From Macrocystis pyrifera (taxonomy: Eukaryota > Sar > Phaeophyceae > Laminariales > Laminariaceae): a DNA stretch of 64,000 bases. Below, piece after piece: positions 1 to 10,020 of this stretch. The position numbers and the translations under genes are program-made. How positions within the stretch are numbered: the first letter of the stretch is position 1; every line of letters begins with the position of its first letter. The stretch covers positions 4,585,691 through 4,649,690 of the forward strand of contig JASSKH010000006.1 in NCBI GenBank assembly GCA_031763025.1, given 5' to 3'. The notes under the pieces are model-generated. The model made no database searches, had not been told where the DNA came from, and saw only the letters and a list, made by a program, of their open reading frames with translations.

Positions 1-89
1 TAAATATCCCTCTCCTATAATCCTATGTCAATATATGGAACTCCCTAATATTAGATGTGACGTCTCCGTCGTGTTTCTGAGCACAATCA
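1..89 (-). repeat. 3' LTR of copia #1 (partial)
   Basis: Nearly identical to 6307-6395. The inner edge at 89 is followed, read on the minus strand, by a purine-rich tract (rc of 90-103, AGCAGGGGGGATAT) fitting a polypurine tract that primes plus-strand DNA synthesis. The outer part lies outside the window. Confidence 0.88.
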
Positions 90-755
90 ATATCCCCCCT
101 GCTCATAATACACGACCATATTTTAAAATCCCCCCAGCTCTGTACACTACAATGTACGACTCCGCTGGGTGGAAACATCTCAATATTATGACCAACTCAT
201 ACGAAATTCAGAAACATAATTTCACTCCAGAACCAAAAATCAAACTCTCAATTTCCAAAATACTATCCAAACTCTCCAACTCAGAAAACATTTTCAATGG
301 ACCGCACACGCCCCCAGGCGCTTCATAGTCTCTCTTCAACCTTATCCAAAAAAATCTCCCTCTATTTCATGAGGAATTAGTGCAAATCATATAAAATATC
401 ACAGTAGTCATACTCATCAAAATAATAATTAAGCCAAGAAAATATATGCCAGAGATCGCAAGGAACCCCGTTCCCCCGGACAAGGGTCTCCCCTTGTCCC
501 CTACTCCCGCCATAGATACAAAGAGCGCAACGGTAATGCGAGATAGCATACATTCCTTGAATTTTATTTGACGTGGCGACTACTCGAAAACACCAAAAAC
601 TCTCGAAATCCATCACCAGGAATGAAATGGTATCATCCTCGGAATTAGCCAGGGAAAAACGGCAGCATCTTCGGATTTATACATAGTTCAGACAAATCCT
701 TCACTCAAAAATAACATAAAACTTTCCACCTCGGAAAAATCGCGTCAAATATTCA
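90..755 (-). other. copia #1 3' non-coding region
   Basis: Between the RNase H stop codon (TGA at 756-758) and the 3' LTR. It holds the polypurine tract next to the LTR; I see no conserved coding in the rest. Confidence 0.6.
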
Positions 756-2552
756 TCAGAAATCCCGGTGGTAACGAAACACCGTGTTGTTGAGCGGCTT
801 TGTCAAGAAGTTTGCATGCTGTTTCTCCGACTCTACATGGGTAATAACAAACTCCCCCTTAAAAATAAGCTCGCGCAAAAAGTGGTGTCGTACGTCGATG
901 TGCTTCGAATTCGACATGCACAATGGATTTTGAGCCAGGTGCCTTGCCCCCTCGTTATCCTCGAAAACCGTAATGCATCTCTCCCCAAACCCCGGAAAAA
1001 TAAAACTCCATACATAGCGCATGAACATTGCCTCCTTGATAGTGTCTGCCAGTGCTACATATTCGGCCTCAGTGGTTGAGAGTGTGACGCATTTCTGCAT
1101 CCTAGAAAACCAGCACACACACGCCCCAGCACACATGATGGCCCTACCGGAAACTGACCTCCTGTCAGTGGCTTTGTTGGCATAGTCTGCATCTGCAAAC
1201 GCTACCAGCTCAAGCCCGCTACCCTTCTGGAACGTAATGCCGAAATCACTCGTAGAAAATACATACTCTAAAATACCGACTGCTGTCTTCCAGTGTACTT
1301 CCCTCGGCCTATTCGTGTACCTCGCTACCGCCCTCACCGCGTTCGCAATATCCGGTCGTGTTTGGTTCGCAAGCCACATCAAGCACCTCACCAACTCGCG
1401 GAAAGGCCAATCACCCACGGGTTCATTCTCGTCAAACTCCTCGAGCTTCACACCAGTCGAAAGCGGGTTATTCCTCCCAGAACTAACACCAAACCTCGCC
1501 GCGGTGGTTTCAGCGAACGCCTGCTGCGAAATCGTCAAAGTACCAGCATCCCAATCCCTCGAAAAACAACAACCAGCATACCACCGCAACTCGCCCAGAT
1601 TGTTGATCGGAACAAGGTTGTTCAGGTCGTCACAGAACTGATCGCATCTAGCCTTGAGTCCTACAGCAAAAATATCATCCACATGAACTACCGTTACAAT
1701 GGAGACAGAGCCCGACTCGACCAACCTCATGACACACGCGTCAGCGGGGCTCTGCTCAAATCCTAGACTCTTCATGTGAGTGAGAAGGTGATTGTGCCAC
1801 GACCTCGACGCTTGCTTCAAGCCGTAGAGACTGCGATTCAACCTGACCACCTTACCAGACATTTCGCCGCAGCCGGGAGGTAGTCGCATGAATACATCCT
1901 CATCCAAACTCGACTGCACGAACGCCTGCTCAGCATCAAAATGACACAAATCCAAACCCAACTCGCACGCAATAGCACCCAACAAACGGAAACAAGACGC
2001 TGCAGGCGTCGGAGCAAAAGTCTCAAAGAAATCAATACCCTCACGCTGCTTGAAACCTCGTGCCACCAGCCTTGCTTTCGCCCGCACCACGTCACCATGC
2101 TCGTTGGACTTCCAGGCGAACACGCACTTCGCCGAGATGACGTTGAGCCCCTCTGGTTGCTACGTCGGTCCAAACGTCCCCGCGTCCGCCAGACCATGGT
2201 ACTCCTTGTCCATCGCCTGTCTCCAGATGGCCGAATACTCGTCCGCACACGCTTCAGCATACGAGTTCGGCGTCGAAAGCTCGCTCGCCGGGCGTGTGGG
2301 AAGGGGAGGGTTCTCGCGCGGTGGGGCTTGGTGGAAAAGTACATGGCCTATACCTTCCCGCGCTGCCATCAACGACAGCAGCCCATGCCCCATAGCCTCC
2401 CGGTTCCGCGCAGTCTCCCCTATTGTCCGCCCCCTCAGCACATCTCCACCTTCCGGGTGTCGCCCAGCTTCCCCCCTGGCCCGGTTACCCTGCACACCGC
2501 CACCACCCTCCTGGTGTCGTGCAGTCTCCCCCCTTGTCCGCCCCCTCAGCAC
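756..2552 (-). pseudogene. copia #1 reverse transcriptase and RNase H
   Basis: The minus-strand frame from 2552 to 756 holds the C-terminal third of a copia polyprotein. After a linker comes the usual RT start (WRQAMDKEYHGL, then KARLVARGFKQ about 40 residues on), then LDLCHFDAEQAF, SLYGLKQASRSWH and the catalytic HVDD. RNase H follows with FADADYA, LSTTEAEYVAL and FEDNEGA, so its acidic residues (D, E, D) are present, and the frame ends with TGA at 756. One stop, TAG at 2160-2162, interrupts the frame just before the conserved NVISAKCVF stretch; homology continues in the same frame on both sides. The next two codons are CAA CCA. The GTG at 2123 is an internal valine rather than a real start. 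Confidence 0.92.
2160..2162 (-). other. In-frame TAG between integrase and RT, followed by CAA CCA
   Basis: The stop splits a frame that matches copia RT on both sides. The six bases after it fit the known leaky-stop pattern CAR-YYA described for tobamovirus-type readthrough. It may equally be a plain nonsense mutation, since this element has other lesions. Confidence 0.55.
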
Positions 2553-2580
2553 ATCGCCATCCTCCGGGTCCGGGATATAA

Positions 2581-2654
2581 TTACCCAGTGCCCGGGCAGC
2601 ACGCTGCGAAAGCTGTGGCTGCGGTGACTGCTGCGGCGGGCGACGGCGATGTTA

Positions 2655-2685
<31 letters not shown>

Positions 2686-4179
2686 CGGTGGCGACGGCGG
2701 TGGCGGTGACGGTGGCTGTAGCGGCGGCGGTGACGATGACGGCGGCAGCGACGGCGACGGTGACGGCGATGGCGGTGGCGACGGCGATGGCGGCGGCGGT
2801 GGCGGTAGCGGCGTTGATGACGGCGGTTGCGGCGGCAGCAGTGGAGATGGGGACGGTGGCTTGGGCCATACGTCGGGGCCCCTCAGAGGCTCCGGCGCAC
2901 CCGGCGGCGGTGGTGACGGCGACGGCGGCGGCGGGGAGCTCTCCTCCTCCGAAGGCAGTAACCCCACAAACGGTTTCCTCGGGTGTTCCCAAGTGACGTC
3001 ACGGGAGAACGACCTTCGGCCAGACATCAGCAGGATCTTGCTGCAGTCAGCTGCGTGGTGGTTGCCGCCGTTGAGGTAGAAGCAAGCCTCCGCCTTCGGC
3101 TCGGTCTTCAGGGCCCTCCTGACGTGGTGGAAGCCCGGCTTCAGAAACGGGAGCAGCCGCGCAAACGGTGGTCTCCCGTAGAATTTTCGGTACGGCGAGT
3201 GCATTTCCGGCTTGGCCCTTACCCTCGCCGTCATGTTGATCACATCGCTCGCGTACACGCATGACTCAGCCCAGAGGGGCTGAGTCGCCGGCATCCTTGC
3301 ATCGCCGAACAGGCGGGTGGCCTCCAGGCGGGACGCCGTTGCAAGCTCCAGCGTCATGGCGATCCGTCGCTCGACCACCCCGTCATGCTTCGGAGAATCG
3401 ACGGGCGTCTACTCGCGGCGGATGCCGTGGTGGTTGAGCAACTCCACGAACTCCGCCTTGGTGAACTCGGTGCCGTTGTCCGAGCGAAGGCACTCCACGA
3501 TGGACGGCACACCCTTCGCGTTGATGTCGGCCAGGAAACCAGCGAAGACCTTCGGGACGTCGGATTTCCGCTTCAAGAAATACGGCCATCCCAGTCGCGA
3601 GTAGTCGTCGACGATCATCATCAAGTATGACGCACCGCCAGCAGACGTAGGCTGTTGTCCCGACAGATCCACGAACAGACGCTCCAGAGGCCTGGTAGAA
3701 CGGCACTCGGTCGTCCACGGCACCGCCATCCTCCTCCCTTTCGCCTCAGAACACCCAGCACACGTAACCAACTCCCCAAAAACCTTAACGTCCATCTGGC
3801 GTGCCGTTTCACGGAGAGTGTCAGCATTGGAGTGGGCAAGGGCAACGTGAAGGTCGTTAATATCGATCCTCCGCATTTTTCCAGGAGCCAAAACAGCGGC
3901 AGCAATCGGGGTCTCTACAATCCGCGTGGCGTCTACGTATGAACCCGCGTCCCCACGCACGAAAGGCAGCTGTCCATTCAACGTGTGAGCTCCCTGAGCA
4001 TCAAGTGTTACCGGGCATTTCAACATTACTGCATGAAGCGAAAATGAGTTGAAGCGAACACCGGGTACGTATGCTACGTCCACCAGCCTAACTTGAACGT
4101 CACCCTGAGAGCTGTGCATCACAATTGGAATCTGGTCGAAGTACTCTATATTCAGTGACCTCATGTCACCGACCACCAA
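2581..4179 (-). pseudogene. copia #1 integrase with proline-serine-rich tail
   Basis: One minus-strand frame from 4179 to 2581, broken only by TAG at 3409-3411. It starts in the second half of the protease region (VAYVPGVRFNSFSLHAVM). It then has the pre-integrase zinc-binding segment (HVALAHSNADTL, then CAGC) and the integrase core with all three acidic residues: D in FVDLSG, D in RSDNGTEF and E in VVERRIAM. The TAG falls between GIRRE and TPVDSPKH, where related elements usually have an aromatic residue. After the copia hallmark SRDVTWEH comes an unusually long Ser/Pro-rich stretch of about 100 residues with many SPPPPS units, encoded by the GGC/GGT repeat tract. The frame then changes before RT. 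Confidence 0.9.
2646..2945. repeat. GGC/GGT-rich simple repeat inside copia #1
   Basis: The plus strand is a run of imperfect GGC, GGT and GAC triplets. On the minus strand this encodes the Ser/Pro-rich linker after the integrase. It makes long spurious frames of Gly/Asp on one strand and Ala/Val/Thr on others, which are not genes. Confidence 0.85.
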
Positions 4180-4189
4180 ACGGCTCTTA

Positions 4190-4795
4190 CTAGGGGGAGG
4201 GGGGAGTACAGTTTACCATACCAAAAGGGTTGCCAGTCACATGAAACGTTGCTCCCGAATCGGCTACCCACTCTTCTCTCCCCTTAACCCAAAACAAATC
4301 ATCATTCGCCTTGCCTTGGTGCGCAAACTGCTCGGTGAGGAGGTGCGGATCGAACGTAGGCGTAGGGTTGCCGTTGTTCGCTGGGCCAGGGGAGGGGGAG
4401 GTGCTGAAGGAGGGTTGTTGGGGCGGGGAGGCTTCAGCCGAGATATACCCACCACTGCCGTAGGGCGTCTCCTGCAGCCAGCCACCTCCGTAGTATGGTT
4501 GTTCGGCGGGTTGAGGAGCAGCGGCACCCGGGAAAGCGATATTCATTTGCGCGGGAGCTGCCTGGCATTCCGTGGCGTGGTGGCCCGGTCTGCCGCACCG
4601 GAAGCAGCGCCCCTTGCGCCTCCATGTGTTATTCGGTGGGGGACCCCAGCCTGCCGGAGTCGCTGCCGGCGGCGGGGGCATCGGCGGCAACGTCCCTGGT
4701 GGTGGGTCGGTAGGTACCCAACCCATGGGGGGGACTACTCCACCCGTACCGAAGGGGTCTGGGGCTGAGTCATCCCAACGGTACCTGCAGGCCAC
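4190..4795 (-). pseudogene. copia #1 nucleocapsid zinc knuckle and protease start
   Basis: The 201-residue frame carries a retroviral-type zinc knuckle, CFRCGRPGHHATEC (CX2CX4HX4C), which binds genomic RNA in the particle. Pro- and Gly-rich linkers surround it. About 85 residues later comes WVADSGATFHV, the aspartic protease active site (DSG). The frame ends at 4190, and the rest of the protease continues in another frame from 4179, so a short indel lies between them. On the other side the gag frame shifts again near 4780. Confidence 0.9.
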
Positions 4796-5678
4796 GGCAT
4801 CTCAACGCCATATTGGACCGGTTATCCCCCCAGACGAAGCTCCTCCCCGGTTGCCACGTTGCTGATGGGGACGGTGCTGCTGCTGCTGTTGCTGGGGCTG
4901 CTGCTGCTGCCGTTGTGTGCTGCTGCTGCTGCTGAGGCTGCTGCTGCTGATATTGCTGCTGCTGCTGCTGATACTGTCGCTGGATCTGCTGCTGCTGCTG
5001 CTGGGGCTGCTGCTGCTGCTGCTGTTGCCCATCCTTGAGCCTCCCGCCTCTCCTGTTCCTCCTTCCCCCTCCTGGACCCGCACCACCGCCACCGGCAGGC
5101 TGCGCACCCCCGGCGTACAAGGCATGCTGATCTACCACTCCCTGCACGCCCAACGCCCTAGAAACCATCTCCTTCTCTACCTTGTCGTTAGCATACGCGT
5201 CACGGATGATCTCATCGATCTCGGAACGGGGGATGGAAGGGCGGGAAAGAATGAACTTGCTTTAAATAGTATACAAACATGAGAGGTTGGTAATAATGTG
5301 GCGGTTTATTTCCTCTGTACTCTTACCACATCCTAGCATCGCCAGCTCATCTGCTGCCTTGTCCACCCTTCCTAAGAACAGCAAGGGGTTTTCATCCTCG
5401 GCCATTCGTATTGTGTCAAATTCCCTCCTCAATCTATGAGTTGCGGCTATCGTCTTCGGCATGGAATAGTCTTCCAACTCCTTCCAAGCACCACTCGGAG
5501 ACATTGCCTTTTGCATTCTAAACTCAGCCATATCGTATCCTGTCATGGCCTCCATCATCAATCCATACACCAATCTCGCGTCCATAATCTCCTGGGGGGA
5601 ATGTCTGGAGGCTAATTCCTCCGGAGAAACCCACCACAACTGGGTTTGCTGTGCTACTGAGTACATGCAAGCACCCAA
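4770..5678 (-). pseudogene. copia #1 gag, central part with polyglutamine tract
   Basis: The minus-strand frame from 5678 resembles copia Gag (UBN2-like): helical segments, then FLGRVDKAADELAMLG and EEINRHIITNL. TAA at 5262-5264 interrupts it, but the same frame goes on as a Gag-like segment (SRPSIPRSEIDEIIRDAY). A Gly/Arg-rich stretch follows, then a glutamine-rich tract encoded by CAG/CTG triplets. Gag forms the virus-like particle. Long glutamine runs are unusual in copia Gag and probably come from repeat expansion. Confidence 0.8.
4869..5036. repeat. (CTG)n microsatellite within copia #1 gag
   Basis: Plus-strand CTG triplets with interruptions. On the minus strand they read as CAG, giving polyglutamine with scattered Pro, Tyr and Arg. 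Confidence 0.9.
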
Positions 5679-6063
5679 GCGATGATAGGTATGCCAAAAA
5701 CTTACTACGCCACATGCTAAAGTGGGCCTCTACGTTATCGGACATCGGGGGTCTCGACTGGAACAAACTTGGTCGGTACAAAGAAGGTAATGACATGCCT
5801 GATCGGGCCTCCTGCCCAGGTGTCGGCACCGTCGACGCTGCTTGTTGTCTTCCAGCAGTTCCTTCTCCTCTCGTCCCCCCACCGCCCCCCCCTTCCTTTC
5901 CTGCTCCCTGCGCGTCCCTCTCGGCGCGCAGTCTCTGCTCCTCCATCGTCCTTTCCAGGACCTCTATTTTCTTCCTCATCTCCTCTATGGTCTTTTCACT
6001 CTCCACGCTGGCTTCTTGACTGGGCATGTCCTCGAAACTAGGCATGCCGAAGCAGGTTCCCAC
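5524..6063 (-). pseudogene. copia #1 gag, N-terminal part
   Basis: A 179-residue minus-strand frame that starts at an ATG about 330 bases inside the element from the right end. It opens with a Glu/Lys/Arg-rich, probably coiled-coil segment (EEMRKKIEVLERTMEEQRLRA), then a Gly-rich linker, then a Gag-like stretch (NVEAHFSMWRSKFLAYL). The Gag homology then moves to the frame that begins at 5678, so an indel lies near 5.66 kb and the last residues here are not authentic. Confidence 0.75.
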
Positions 6064-6306
6064 CTCTCGAGGTTGGCCTTGGCTACGCTTGTCAATAGAA
6101 GATCGCCGGACTCACTAGTGTGTTGATTGATCTCTAAAGGTATAGGCGCAGCTGGCACGGGAACGCGTGGTTGACTCCAGACAGTAACACGGAACTCCTC
6201 TTATATTATATCCGAGCTGTCGAGTGACAGCTCATGCATCGTATGCAGGTTATTATCCAACATGACGCGGGAATAAACCTCCCGTTTATCCCCCCGAATA
6301 TCCGAC

Positions 6307-6395
6307 TAAATATCCCTCTCCTATAATCCTATGTCAATATATGGAACTCCCTAATATTAGATGTAACGTCTCCGTCGTGTTTCTGAGCACAATCA
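6307..6395 (-). repeat. 5' LTR of copia #1 (verified part)
   Basis: Matches the first 89 bases of the window. The element starts here, on the minus strand, with TGATTGTGC at 6395. The LTR must extend further left, toward about 6.1-6.2 kb, but its inner end and primer-binding site cannot be fixed because the partner LTR is cut off. The sequence outside the element begins at 6396. Confidence 0.88.
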
Positions 6396-7484
6396 ATACT
6401 GCACCGTAGGCACTACTGCTGTTGTATACTCGTACCTACCTGCTGTCTGAGTACCACAGGAGTCCCTCCAGCAGATCTCTATAGCTGTCTGTACCGTACG
6501 GGCTTCACAAGGGCATCTGTGCTCGTACCGTCTACAACAGCAACAGCAGCTGCATGATTTTTTCGCGCCTCCCGTACTGACTCCACGTATATACTTGTAC
6601 CAGTGTGCGCAGGAGAGGTACTACTGCACTGCTGTTATACCAGGTACTGACTGCTGTAAGAGAATGTTGCCTACGGGGGGCCTATTTAGTGCGTCACAAC
6701 TTGCACGGCTGCCGTGTGCCGGTCACAGTCTGCGCAGCAATCCCTCCAGTAGATGGCTATCGCCTGCACCCACGAGCTCTCTCTACACTTTTACCTACTA
6801 TTACACAAGGCAGCAACCGTGGTCTGCACCGTTTTTCTGTGGTTGGGAGATGCGTTTTAATGAAGAATTAAGAAAGGAATTCGAGACAGTGGAGTAAGCC
6901 CTCCACCACAAGGTCAGGAGTCAAGCCCATGTAGACATGAAAAACGAGTGGGAGTGGCACCGCTTCATTCGTACGTACCGAAGGTTAGCTTCATCGGTAT
7001 ACGTGAAGTTCACGTAGTGTGCGAGACTTGATCCCATTTAAGTTCGTCGAGTGCCGTGTTGCCGAGTGAATGTACGGCCGCAACGTGGCAAGGAGTTTGA
7101 CTGGGTTTCCCCTAAAATACGTTTTCAAGGTTCAGCAAAACGCATGACGTTGTCACTGCTGCTTTGTCCCATTCTTGTTCGTTCCCACCTCTACCAGGAT
7201 GATCAATCTGCTCGAAGACCCAGCAATCTTTGCTGAGGAAAGAGGCGAGGAAGGCTGCACGTCAAGGTTGATTGACAGACTGACTGATTCCGATGGACTG
7301 CCAATATAATGTCCAGGCAAAGGAGTATTCTGCGGCTGGCTTTCTAATGTATCCTCGTGCTTGCAGTACCAATGGTGCAGAAGAGTGTATAATGCATCTG
7401 CTCGCATGCAGGGAGATTCTATGGCCAACTGTCGATCCCAACGATCTTGATATTGCTCTCGTAAGGAGTGGGGGGGTGTACTAC
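6396..7484. other. No gene recognised
   Basis: Rich in short CAGCA, GTACT and CTGCTGT words like much of the window's unassigned DNA. Frames are short and resemble nothing I know. Confidence 0.4.
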
Positions 7485-7589
7485 TACGGGGGACCATAGT
7501 AAATAGGACTAAATATTGTTGGTAAAAATGGCGAAATATATAGGTTTTGTGTGTACCGTAGGTCTTATTTGATATGGTCCCCCCCGTAA
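7485..7589. mobile_element. Short inverted-repeat element (MITE-like), copy 1
   Basis: About 105 bp with terminal inverted repeats. The left end reads ACGGGGGACCATAGTAAATA and the right end is its near-complement (ATTTGATATGGTCCCCCCGT). The interior has TATTGTTGGTAAAAATGG and TTTTGTGTGTACCGTAGGTC, both shared with the copies at 22246-22355 and 59911-60027. There is no coding capacity, so movement would need a transposase from elsewhere. Confidence 0.72.
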
Positions 7590-7596
7590 CAGATAT

Positions 7597-7660
7597 CATG
7601 AATGGTCGTAGTCCCATAGACCCTCGCATCCCTATCATGCAGGGACGGAGCATGACTTTC
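7597..7660 (+). repeat. Dispersed repeat with CATGAATGGTCGTAGTC, copy 1
   Basis: Shares a block of about 60 bp (CATGNATGGYCGTAGTC, then ATAGACCCTCG and GACGGAGCATG) with 47251-47311, and a shorter part with 39884-39927. It lies only 8 bp from the neighbouring inverted-repeat element; that pairing is not seen at the other two sites. Confidence 0.6.
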
Positions 7661-8164
7661 ACGGGGGGGGTGTAAGCAGCTGGTACACGGGGTCATGCAG
7701 GAATAGTTTGCTCGAGTGCTGGATACGGTGCCACTGACTCAATCAGTGTTTTTGTTACGACATTGAAACGCAAGATTTACTATCGCCTTCATAGGTTGAA
7801 CTCGCCCGTGTGAAATAATCGTCTTCGTTCTGTTGGGCAACGCGAAGTATCCGAACTTGATTTCCACAATATATTACTACGACGTTGAGGCCCAATCCAG
7901 ATATCATAGCAGGACGCCAAACGCGCGGGAGGTATTGGATGTCAAACGTGCGGGGAGTATTAAGGAATTTGTGTCACGATAGTATCAACGCTACTACGCA
8001 GTCCTGGAGCTTGATGCAAACTCCTCGAGCAAGGCTGTTTCGCTTCCGTTTTGTTCGGGTCGCCTGCCACCCTATTAAAACCTACCGGCCACCCCTCTAA
8101 GTCCAGCACCACTTTAATGACGCTGTACCGACAAAACGCTGTACACTTTCCTAATCCATCATTG
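7661..8164. other. No gene recognised
   Basis: Apart from a poly-G run at the start, no repeat or coding signal that I can support. Confidence 0.35.
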
Positions 8165-10020
8165 AAGTGCACATTGTCGTCGCGGATATGGAAGCGGAAA
8201 ATTATTATTGTTGTCTTGCTTTTTAACAATAAGGCCGGCCGCCTTGAGGCGTACTGTTACAACAACGAACAAAACCCATCCCGTTTTGTCAGATATGGGT
8301 GCTCGATCGAGGCCCTATACCGTTCTGGTAATCTATACCTATGCTTTTGAGATCGCACGACACATGCTACCCACATCCCGCGCCCCACGGTTGGTGACGC
8401 AAGCATCAGCCGGGAAGCGCTAAGGCCCGTTCGAGAGAATTATGAGCCCATCAGGACAAGCTGCGCCCTCCCGTGGATAGTGGAGATCATGCAGGCGCCA
8501 CGCGTGGCAGAGTGTATCGACGAGGACCTTCAGTTTGAACAGATAGTATGCAGAACATCAAGCTGTTCGAGACTAGGATGCACCAGAGAGTATTGCCGTG
8601 CAGTCATCAATAGCATCGGTGTTTTCGCACGTTTGCCCGTACGTTGTATCAACTGGGTATTACACCAGGTATGACAGTGGGGGCATGAAAATAACACCAG
8701 AATCAGTTGGTTGGATCACAAGGTGGAAGGGCACGTTAACTGCTGTGTACCAGACGAGCGTTGCCACCACTTAGAACAGTCGACGGAGAAGAACGTCATT
8801 CGTAAATCCAGTCGGCGGTGCGAGTTGGATGCGCCTGAGGCGAAATACATAAGGCGGGCTTCAATTCTGGCCGGTTGCACAAGCACTAGTAGTGTGTGTC
8901 AAGTGCAGGCAATTTGGAGAGTACTACTCAGATCAAACTATATGATGTACGACTCATGCAGAGTGTACATTGACTCCATATGTTTCAAGTAGATATCAGA
9001 GGTTTCAGCCGACCTCATTACCCCTTTGAGAACAAGATGATGATGGTGTTTTCTTGTGTTGCGCATTCTGCCAATCAACGTTTTTACGTGCCTTGATTGT
9101 TTCGCACGAATTGCAGGTATACTGTCCATGCAACTACACTAGACACTCTCGGTCGGTGCACAGCGTCCGAGAGCGGGGTGCGCTTGAGCTGTATGTGAAG
9201 AGCATTTTTTTGTCTATATGGTTCGGGGGGTTGTGGGAGTAATGATCAACGAAGGCTGCTTCTGCGTGGTTCAACCAGAAAGGATTCACGACTGCTGCTG
9301 TCGAGATTCAAACCATCATCAATGTCAAAACATGATACCACATTATGGGACGAAGAATTTCCTCGATGTTGTCAATATGTACAATGTACACGAGAAGATG
9401 CGATTGGCACATCTTTGTGTTTCCACCTTACATAGCTTTCCACCTGCACGTACTCGTTTAAACTTCTTCATTTCACTCGGTCGGGAAAGCTGCTCAATCA
9501 CGGTGAGTGCTCGTGATGTTGTCATATCGAACATCAACCATGCAATACAAAGTTCCAAGAAGAAAGGGAAGACGATTCAGTCATACAGGCATAGCGAACT
9601 AAGAAAGAGAGAGTGCACAGTATCTCTGTTGTGTGCGAGTATAAATGGTCCCCAAAGCTTCATTGTGGGTAAGTACTGCAGCAGTAATATAGAGATACAT
9701 GAGGCCAGGGTGCACATGCGGTATGTAGGCCTTGTGCGCTCGTTAGAAAAAAACGGAAACCAAACAAAATCCTGCTGCACTCAAAACACACCAGTACCAC
9801 TGCAAGTGCGAGCGCAACTCGAGATGGCTTGGAACGAGACACGTCCGACGCGTCAGCTCAAGATGGTCCGCTTCTGCAGATACCGGAGTCGGAAATCGGT
9901 AACGTACAGCTCACGCAATAGGTAATGCGAAAACACGACTATTACAGGAAGACGCATTCGTAAAATAATGGGAGCCTGTACACACCGCTGCGTTGTGTTT
10001 GTTTTTTTTTGGCGCTTTGC
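8165..10020 (+). repeat. Diverged segmental duplication, unit A
   Basis: Collinear with unit B at 12160-14035. Anchors include GTCGTCGCGGATATGGAAGC (8172), GACCTTCAGTTTGAACAG (8527), GAGAACGTC-type blocks near 8780, the ATGGTTCGGGGGG block near 9220 and GTAGGCCTTGTGCGC (9724). Blocks keep their order with small indels. The longest plus-strand frame (9218-9925, 235 residues) has no equivalent frame in unit B, and differences fall on all codon positions, so I do not call it a gene. Confidence 0.75.

Larger units (their letters stand above)
1..6395 (-). mobile_element. Ty1/copia retrotransposon #1, degenerate, cut by window edge
   Basis: Reading the minus strand from 6395 downward gives the Ty1/copia order: 5' LTR, gag, CCHC zinc knuckle, aspartic protease, integrase, RT, RNase H, 3' LTR. 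The first 89 bases of the window repeat at 6307-6395 with about one difference, which marks the two LTRs; on the minus strand each begins TGATTGTGCTC. The 3' LTR continues beyond base 1, so its full length and any target-site duplication cannot be seen. The frame changes at about 5.66, 4.78, 4.18 and 2.56 kb, and there are in-frame stops at 5262 (TAA), 3409 (TAG) and 2160 (TAG). The element as read cannot make one polyprotein. The domain order (integrase before RT) separates it from Ty3/gypsy. Confidence 0.93.

Noticed and set aside
2423-3079. Long Gly/Asp-, Ala/Val- and Thr-rich frames on both strands
   Set aside because: Products of the GGC/GGT triplet tract; only the minus-strand Ser/Pro frame continues the integrase.
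9218-9925. 235-residue plus-strand frame as a gene
   Set aside because: The matching stretch in the duplicated unit at about 13.2-13.9 kb has no equivalent frame and differences fall on all codon positions.
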